36,776 bases of DNA. It comes from Chloroflexota bacterium (GTDB lineage: Bacteria > Chloroflexota > Dehalococcoidia > Bin125). The notes beneath the pieces are model-generated. The model ran no database searches and was not told the origin of the DNA. It was given only the letters and a program-made list of their open reading frames with translations. The position numbers were made by a program, and so were the translations under genes. The stretch is taken from assembly GCA_003228175.2 (NCBI GenBank), contig QGNQ01000020.1, positions 1 through 36,776 of the forward strand, in the 5' to 3' direction. Shown piece after piece: positions 31,551 to 36,776 of the stretch; the first letter of the stretch is position 1, and each line of letters starts with the position of its first letter.

Positions 31551-31790
31551 CTCGGGGGGTACGGCAGCGGCCGCAACACGCCTTTGCGACTGGGTAACAC
31601 GATCGACGCGATGGCGGGCGCCGCGCTCAAAGCCTACGAAGACCGCATGGACGCAGTCATCTGCGCCTACGTCGCCGCGCACGTGTGGCGTTGGGGCGCT
31701 CGTCGCAACTGGACGCTGGGGCCGGCGGGCAGCGGCAGCATCGTGCTCCCCGCCCTGCGCCCGGATATCAACCGTTCCGACGGATTGTGA
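31551..31790 (+). pseudogene. C-terminal remnant of a DUF429 protein
   Basis: An 80-codon-long open stretch ends with TGA at 31788-31790. Its core AALKAYEDRMDAVICAYVAA followed by GSIVLP is the C-terminal pattern of DUF429, a predicted RNase H-like nuclease family in which an ED-x-x-DA-x-x-CA helix precedes a G-x-I-x-x-P end. The rest of the family (about 150 residues) is absent: upstream bases are the ABC ATPase gene read in antisense. No start codon with a ribosome-binding site is present, so this looks like a truncated gene left after a rearrangement. A homology search should confirm it. Confidence 0.6.
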
Positions 31791-32195
31791 AAGTGAGCGC
31801 ATTCGCATGCGAGACCAGCGCGACGCTGGCGCGAGCATCCGGGCAGATACATGCGAGCAGCGCAGGGCCGCGCATCGGACCGACGACCCACCGCGAGGGC
31901 GGGGCCGCATCGGGTCGTGACCGGATCGCCAAATCGGGCCAGGCGCGCGATCATGGATACAAGAGAGGCCAGGGCGAACAGGACGCCTGCCAGCGACGGA
32001 AAGGATCATGAATGCCCAGGCTGCATGTCCTGTACGGCGTATTCATCGTGCAGAGATCAGCGTCCGTCGGTGCGCCAGCCGTGAGCCACGAACCATAGGC
32101 CGGACCCGCAGAACTTGCGGCGCATAGCCTGCGCGCGCAGAGCGCGCACTCCGTGGAGCGGCTGCCCGACGACGGCGCAACAGGCAACAATCAAG
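31791..32195. other. Non-coding stretch between DUF429 remnant and the monooxygenase terminator
   Basis: No convincing reading frame, RNA gene or repeat family in about 400 bases. There is one small dyad, GCGCGC either side of GCAGA near 32130-32147. Codon periodicity looks lost, so part of it may be decayed coding sequence. Confidence 0.4.
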
Positions 32196-32222
32196 GAAGG
32201 GTCGGTGCGATGCCGGCCCTTC
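32196..32222. terminator. Intrinsic terminator, possibly bidirectional
   Basis: GAAGGGTCGG (32196-32205) pairs with CCGGCCCTTC (32213-32222), ten pairs with one G-U and a seven-base loop. On the plus strand it is followed by TTTGTGT; on the minus strand by CTTGATTGTT, 59 bases after the monooxygenase stop, its most likely client. Confidence 0.65.
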
Positions 32223-32245
32223 TTTGTGTCCCGCGCCAAAGGCTG

Positions 32246-32268
32246 CCGGGCCAACGGTGGCGGCCCGG
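32246..32268 (-). terminator. Second hairpin downstream of the monooxygenase
   Basis: CCGGGCC (32246-32252) and GGCCCGG (32262-32268), seven perfect pairs around a nine-base loop, 12 bases after the minus-strand gene. It may protect or stall the 3' end together with the next hairpin. Confidence 0.4.
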
Positions 32269-32280
32269 GCCAACAAGGCA

Positions 32281-33288
32281 TCAGCGCGGGGCCATGTCGC
32301 GCATCGCCTGCAGGATGAGCGCCTTGCGTGCCGCAGGATCGGGGTTGTTGCTAACAAAGTAGTAGACCGCGACATCGATGCCGCCGTCGTAATAGCGCTG
32401 CACGTGCGCGCGGCGCTCCTCCACGGTCCCACGGATAAACACGCCATCCAGGATCGATTGGGGGACGGCCGCCACGGCCGCCTTGCGATCCCCCGCCGCC
32501 CAGGCGTCCCACATGGGCTGCAACTCCTCGCCCGCTCCCAGCCAGCGGTGAAAGTTGGCGTAGGCAGGCACATTGAGGTAGCTGGTCACCGTGCGACGGA
32601 GGAACGTTTCCTGGGCTTCGCTCGGCTCGTCCAGAATCACCATGACGCGGGCCACGGACTCGTAGGAAGCAGGGTCTTTGCCGCCGGCGCGCACGCCGCC
32701 GTGCAAGGCGTTGATGACTTGGGGGACGCCTTCCGGCCCGAACCAATTCGTGATCATGCCGTCGCCCTTTTCGCCGGCGAAATGCAGCATCTTCTCGCGC
32801 AGCGCCGCGACGTAGATCGGGATCTCGTTCTCAGGCGGGCGTTCCAAGCGCAGCCCTTTGATCGTGACGGTCTCCCCCTCGAAATCGACGCGCTCGCCGG
32901 CGAAGGCGCGCCGCAGGATCTCCAGGTACTCCTCCATGCGCTTCTTGAGATTGCGGTAGGGAACGCCGTTCCAGGCCTCCACCGTGGCGGGGGAGCCCAT
33001 GCCGATGCCCAGCGTGAACTTGCCTGGGTTGAGCTCGTTGACCGCACAGGCCTGCATCGCCAGCGTGGCCGGCCCACGACTGAAGACGTTGGCGATCGCA
33101 ATGCCAATCCGCATCTCGGGAACCACCATCGCCGCCTGGGCGAGGGGCGTGAAGCCGTCCACGCCGACGATCTCCATCGACCAAAGATCGCGATAGCCCA
33201 GATCGCGCGCCTCGCGCAGGATGTCCGGATGCTCGGACAGGGGGACCCCCTCGATCGGCAGCGTGATCGCGGGACGCTTCTCCGGCAT
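32281..33288 (-). CDS. Luciferase-like (LLM class) flavin/F420-dependent oxidoreductase
   Basis: A 335-residue TIM-barrel oxidoreductase of the bacterial luciferase superfamily. Typical elements: [13 protein letters not shown] at the start, [35 protein letters not shown] (the nucleotide-binding loop) and [22 protein letters not shown]. The pattern is closest to F420-dependent members (methylenetetrahydromethanopterin reductase-like), but FMN cannot be excluded. The start at 33288 has GAGGAGA immediately upstream; the longer frame is unlike any family. It is divergent from the acyl-CoA mutase gene and followed by terminators. These enzymes oxidise or reduce a wide range of organic compounds, and the specific substrate is unknown. 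Confidence 0.88.
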   Translation of the reverse strand: MPEKRPAITLPIEGVPLSEHPDILREARDLGYRDLWSMEIVGVDGFTPLAQAAMVVPEMRIGIAIANVFSRGPATLAMQACAVNELNPGKFTLGIGMGSPATVEAWNGVPYRNLKKRMEEYLEILRRAFAGERVDFEGETVTIKGLRLERPPENEIPIYVAALREKMLHFAGEKGDGMITNWFGPEGVPQVINALHGGVRAGGKDPASYESVARVMVILDEPSEAQETFLRRTVTSYLNVPAYANFHRWLGAGEELQPMWDAWAAGDRKAAVAAVPQSILDGVFIRGTVEERRAHVQRYYDGGIDVAVYYFVSNNPDPAARKALILQAMRDMAPR

Positions 33289-33467
33289 TCGGTTCTCCTC
33301 ACCGGGCGGTATCGCCGCGGGCGCACCGCTGTCGGCAGGCGCAGCGGCTCCCGCTAGCGGTGAACTCCGATGGAATCGAGGTGAGCCTAGCGCACGACGA
33401 TCGCTCGCCCCAGTTCGACGAAACGCGTTCCGCGCGCCCGTATACTCCCAAGGAGGGAGCACGGCGT

Positions 33468-35168
33468 ATGGCGGATTTGCCCATCTCCGGCGAGCACGAC
33501 GGCGACGACTTGGCGGCGCTACGCGCGCAGCGCGCCGACTGGGAAGCGCGCGTCGAAGAATCGGGCCAGGAGCGACCGGGCCCATTCATGACGGTCTCCT
33601 CACGGCCGGTCGAGCGACTCTACAGCCCCACCGATTTGGCCGACGACGACTTCGACTACAGCCGCGACCTGGGCAACCCCGGCGAGTACCCGTTCACCCG
33701 CGGCGTGCACGCCACCGGCTACCGCGGCCGTCCCTGGACGATCCGGATGTTCTCCGGATTCGGCAGCGCCGAGGAGACCAACCAGCGCTTCAAGCAGCTC
33801 CTGAGCGACGGCCAGACCGGCCTCAGCATCGCCTTCGACATGCCCACCCTGATGGGCTACGACCACGACGACCCCTGGGCCCTGGGCGAGTTCGGCAAGT
33901 GCGGCGTCGCGATCGACTCGCTGGCGGACATGGAGATCCTGCTGCGCGATCTGCCGTTGGACCGAATCACCACCTCCATGACGATCAACTCCCCGGCGGC
34001 GGTGATCTGGGCGCTGTACATCGCGGTGGCGGAGAAGCGCGGCATCGATCGGGCAGCCCTGGGCGGCACCCTCCAGAACGACATCCTCAAAGAGTTCATC
34101 GCCCAGAACGAGTTCGTCTTCCCGCCGCGACCGTCGATGCGGCTGGTCACGGACACGGTGGAGTTCGCAACGCAGTCGATGCCGAAGTGGAACAGCGTCA
34201 GCATCAGCGGCTACCACATCCGTGAGGCCGGCTCGACGGCGGCGCAGGAGCTGGCCTTCACGCTCGCCGACGGCCTCGAGTACGTGCGCTGGGGGGTAGA
34301 GCGCGGCATGGACGTGGACGATTTCGCGCCGCGCTTATCGTTCTTCTTCAACAGCCACAACGACTTCTTCGAGGAGGTCGCGAAGTTCCGCGCCGCGCGT
34401 CGGATCTGGGCCCGCGAGATGCGCGAGTCCTTCGGCGCCAAGAATCCACGCTCGCTGTGGCTGCGCTTCCACACCCAGACCGCCGGCGTCTCGCTGACGG
34501 ACGTACAGCCCGAGGTGAATCTGATGCGCGTCACGATCCAGGCGCTGGCCGGAGCGATGGGCGGCACCCAATCCATGCACACCGACGCGATGGATGAGGC
34601 GATGGCCCTCCCCTCCGACAAGGCGGCGCGGCTGGCGGTGCGCACGCAGCAAGTGATCATGCACGAGTCGGGCGTGGTGAATACGCCGGACCCGCTCGCC
34701 GGGTCGTACTTCGTGGAATCGCTGACGAACGCCATGGAGCGCGATGCCCGATCGTACTTCGCGCAGATCGAGGCGTTGGGCGGCGTCATCCCCGCGATCG
34801 AGGCGGGCTTCTTCCAGCGCGAGATCGCGGACGCCTCCTACCGCTTCGCGCAGGAGGTGTCGAACCGGGAGCGCACGATCGTCGGGGTGAACGACTTCCA
34901 GATTGAGGAGCCGATCGAGATCCCGATTCTCAAGATGGACCCACAGGGCGAGGCGCGACATCTGGCCCGCCTGAACGAGACGCGGTCAGAGCGCGACGCC
35001 GGCGCCCATCAGCAGGCACTGCTGACGCTGGAGCAGACCTGCCGCGACCCCAACGCCAACGTGATGCCGGCGATCCTCGACGCGGTCAACGCCCAAGCGA
35101 CCGTCGGCGAAATCATGAACTGCATGCGCGGCGTCTTCGGTGAGCACCGCGAGTACGTGGTGGTCTAA
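33468..35168 (+). CDS. B12-dependent acyl-CoA mutase large subunit, isobutyryl-CoA mutase-like
   Basis: A 566-residue catalytic subunit without the C-terminal B12 domain, so it must pair with a separate small subunit not present here. It has the mutase barrel signatures [32 protein letters not shown] and [13 protein letters not shown]. By similarity it would be named methylmalonyl-CoA mutase, but the substrate residues are Phe95 and Gln213, where methylmalonyl-CoA mutase has Tyr and Arg (Y89/R207) and isobutyryl-CoA mutase has Phe and Gln (F80/Q198). The spacing is 118 residues in all three. A straight- or branched-chain acyl-CoA without the free carboxylate is therefore the likelier substrate. 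ATG at 33468 follows AGGAGGGAG; an upstream GTG/ATG extension lacks homology. It is convergent with the MFS gene, six bases apart. Confidence 0.88.
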   Translation: MADLPISGEHDGDDLAALRAQRADWEARVEESGQERPGPFMTVSSRPVERLYSPTDLADDDFDYSRDLGNPGEYPFTRGVHATGYRGRPWTIRMFSGFGSAEETNQRFKQLLSDGQTGLSIAFDMPTLMGYDHDDPWALGEFGKCGVAIDSLADMEILLRDLPLDRITTSMTINSPAAVIWALYIAVAEKRGIDRAALGGTLQNDILKEFIAQNEFVFPPRPSMRLVTDTVEFATQSMPKWNSVSISGYHIREAGSTAAQELAFTLADGLEYVRWGVERGMDVDDFAPRLSFFFNSHNDFFEEVAKFRAARRIWAREMRESFGAKNPRSLWLRFHTQTAGVSLTDVQPEVNLMRVTIQALAGAMGGTQSMHTDAMDEAMALPSDKAARLAVRTQQVIMHESGVVNTPDPLAGSYFVESLTNAMERDARSYFAQIEALGGVIPAIEAGFFQREIADASYRFAQEVSNRERTIVGVNDFQIEEPIEIPILKMDPQGEARHLARLNETRSERDAGAHQQALLTLEQTCRDPNANVMPAILDAVNAQATVGEIMNCMRGVFGEHREYVVV

Positions 35169-35174
35169 GCGCCC

Positions 35175-36443
35175 TCAGCGCCGGCCACCGGCCATCTGGC
35201 GCGCCTCCGGGAGTGTGCGCAGCTTGAGCATCGCCAGGGTGCCGAGCAGCGGCCCCAGCGCCAGCATCGCGAAGGCCACCCCCCAGCCCGCCTCCGCCTC
35301 CACGATCGGCAGCAACCGGATCGAGACGATCGTCAGCGCGAAACCCAGCGCGGTCTGCAAGCTCAGCGCAGAGCCCACGTAGCGCGGGTCGGCCAGCTCC
35401 GACATCGCGGTGGAGAACTGGGCCGAGTCGGCGATGACCGCGACCCCCCAGATCAGCAGCAGCACAACGATCAGCTCCTCCGCCCCGGTGGGCACAAAGC
35501 CGATGAAGAGCGCGATCGACCCGCTGGCGATCATCGCGGCGGAGGCGGCCGTCGTACGGCCGTAGCGCTCCGAAGCGAGGCCTGCCACGATGCTGCCCGC
35601 CGCCCCGACCCCGAATACCGCAAAGGCGATCACGCCAACCAGGCCAAACGTGCCGGAGAGGACGCTGCGCTCACCCACTACCTCCAGGAGGAAGACGGGC
35701 GCCCAGGTCCACATCGCGTAGAGCTCCCACATGTGGCCCAAGTAGCCGGCCGTCGCCAGGGCGGTGGGGCGCGCTCGCAGGACATCCAGCGCGAAGCCCG
35801 GGCGGAACGGCGCCGGCGGCGCTTGGAACGGCCCGCTGCGGAAGGCCAACCCAACAACGATCCCCCCAAGCAGCGTCGCCGCAGCGGATCCCGCGATCGC
35901 GATCTCCCAGTCCTGCTCCACGATCGACCCGAAGAGGTGCGGCAGCCCGGAGCCGAAGGCGAGCCCGCCGATCATCACGCCCAGCGCGAGACCGCGGCCG
36001 CCCCGGTACCAGCCGGCCAGCATCTTCATCCCCACCGGGTAGACGGTCGCCAGCGCAACCCCCATCCCAACTCGTGACGCGATCGCGATTCCGGCGGACT
36101 GGTCCGGCAGGAGGCTGATCGCGGCCAGCGCCGCGAACGTCGCGCCCAGCAAATACACGCGCTGGGGCCGGAACACATCGGGCAGGTTGCTGATCGCGAC
36201 GGCCAGCGTTCCCGCGACGAAGCCCGCCTGCACCGCGACAGCCATCCAGGTGAGATCGCCGCTGCTGTACCCCCGCTGCTCCATCAGTGCCGGACCCACG
36301 GCGCCGGTGGAGAACCAGGCACTCATCGCGAGCACGGTGGAACCGGCCAGCAGCGCCAACGCCCGATGCCGTCCGGCGGCCAGCCCAGGTTCGTTCGTCG
36401 TGCGGAACGGGACCGCTGCGACTGCCGGCGCCTCTGCGCTCAT
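35175..36443 (-). CDS. MFS transporter
   Basis: A 422-residue major facilitator protein with about 12 membrane spans in two halves. The loop between spans 2 and 3 is reduced (NLPDVFRPQRVYLLG), GWYRGGRGLALGVMIGGLAFGSGLP is the typical segment of spans 4-5, and ERYGRTTAASAAMIASGSIALFI resembles the second-half motif. ATG at 36443 is preceded by GGAGGAGGGG. The likely role is proton-coupled uptake or export of a small organic acid or drug-like molecule; the pattern recalls oxalate/formate or cyanate-type antiporters but no substrate can be named. Upstream, 36444-36653 holds the promoter region and no gene I can see, then the insertion sequence. Confidence 0.85.
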   Translation of the reverse strand: MSAEAPAVAAVPFRTTNEPGLAAGRHRALALLAGSTVLAMSAWFSTGAVGPALMEQRGYSSGDLTWMAVAVQAGFVAGTLAVAISNLPDVFRPQRVYLLGATFAALAAISLLPDQSAGIAIASRVGMGVALATVYPVGMKMLAGWYRGGRGLALGVMIGGLAFGSGLPHLFGSIVEQDWEIAIAGSAAATLLGGIVVGLAFRSGPFQAPPAPFRPGFALDVLRARPTALATAGYLGHMWELYAMWTWAPVFLLEVVGERSVLSGTFGLVGVIAFAVFGVGAAGSIVAGLASERYGRTTAASAAMIASGSIALFIGFVPTGAEELIVVLLLIWGVAVIADSAQFSTAMSELADPRYVGSALSLQTALGFALTIVSIRLLPIVEAEAGWGVAFAMLALGPLLGTLAMLKLRTLPEARQMAGGRR

Positions 36444-36653
36444 CGCCCCTCCTCCGCCACGCTCCCACGCCTCCCGATCCCCGCACGCAAGCCCGCAAAG
36501 GATACGCGCGCGCGCCACCTGCGGGCTGCGCCCAGGCGCGGCGCGACGGGGCGCTCCCCGCGGAGCGCCCCGGTCGGTGTGAGTCGTGCGTGCGAAACGA
36601 ATCGCCCGCGAAGAGGCGTCGCCCGCTAAGAAATCGTGAAGACGATGCGGACG

Positions 36654-36776
36654 TGACCTGCCCCCTCAGAACCGGTCCAGATCCTATGAGAGGATCCGGG
36701 TCGGACGAGAGGAGTCGGCATGGCCCGCAAGCGGTACACCGCAGAGGAGATCATCGGCAAGCTGCGGCAGGCGGAG
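36654..36776 (+). mobile_element. Left end of an IS3-family insertion sequence
   Basis: The left terminus appears to start at TGACCTGCCCCCTCA (36654-36668), which has the TG-start of IS3-family inverted repeats. A hairpin GATCCT/AGGATC (36680-36696) lies between the end and the transposase gene. The element runs off the window, so the right end, target duplication and completeness cannot be judged. Confidence 0.7.
36720..36776 (+). CDS. IS3-family transposase OrfA, N-terminal fragment
   Basis: The window ends after 19 codons of a frame starting MARKRYTAEEIIGKLRQAE, the beginning of the helix-turn-helix protein OrfA (InsE/InsN type) of IS3-family elements. GAGAGGAG lies five bases upstream. 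In this family OrfA binds the ends and a programmed frameshift joins it to the DDE transposase OrfB; that part is outside the window. Confidence 0.85.
   Translation, partial: MARKRYTAEEIIGKLRQAE

Noticed and set aside
33441-33446. TATACT as a -10 box for the mutase gene
   Set aside because: Transcription would begin inside the ribosome-binding site at 33451-33459, leaving almost no leader, and no suitably spaced -35 is seen.

Overview
The window is strongly GC-rich, has short intergenic gaps and uses many GTG/TTG starts behind purine-rich ribosome-binding sites. Several features suggest a GC-rich, probably single-membrane environmental bacterium, and the mixture looks most like Chloroflexota (for example the SAR202/Dehalococcoidia side): a sortase, a ydaO-type c-di-AMP riboswitch, an AddAB recombination nuclease, a B12-dependent acyl-CoA mutase, a luciferase-like monooxygenase and a thiamine-diphosphate enzyme of the 2-hydroxyacyl-CoA lyase type. 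That placement is an inference from gene content and was not computed.

Layout. 1-5.8 kb: tail of a 3-methyladenine DNA glycosylase, a MarR regulator, a lipoprotein sugar-dehydrogenase gene broken by one in-frame TAA, a membrane-anchored sortase, and a large secreted HExxH protein carrying two C-terminal GFNLVxW repeats. 5.8-9.1 kb (minus strand): epoxide hydrolase, a threonine synthase/NIL-domain pair and an orphan protein. 9.3-18.2 kb: DEAD-box helicase with a long Arg-rich N-terminus, divergent from addB-addA, then a small two-helix protein with an LADTG motif. 18.3-23.8 kb: aldo/keto reductase and FAD dehydrogenase operon, REC-GGDEF-HD-GYP signalling protein, 2-hydroxyacid dehydrogenase and a 59-residue Cys-rich protein. 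23.9-28 kb: ThDP enzyme, secreted M23 peptidase with the same GFNLVxW repeat pair, and a metallophosphoesterase. 28-31.5 kb: c-di-AMP riboswitch controlling a KamA-like radical SAM aminomutase, then a two-gene ABC exporter. 31.5-36.8 kb: remnant of a DUF429 gene, luciferase-like monooxygenase, acyl-CoA mutase large subunit, MFS transporter and the left end of an IS3-family element.

The most notable items are: (1) the ydaO riboswitch placed directly before a KamA-like gene whose lysine-specificity residues look altered; (2) a tandem C-terminal repeat shared by two unrelated secreted hydrolases 20 kb apart, which may be a lineage-specific surface module; (3) a mutase that would be called methylmalonyl-CoA mutase by similarity but carries the Phe/Gln pair of isobutyryl-CoA mutase at exactly the expected spacing; (4) a degenerate GGDEF domain fused to an intact HD-GYP phosphodiesterase. 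I saw no tRNA, rRNA or CRISPR array.
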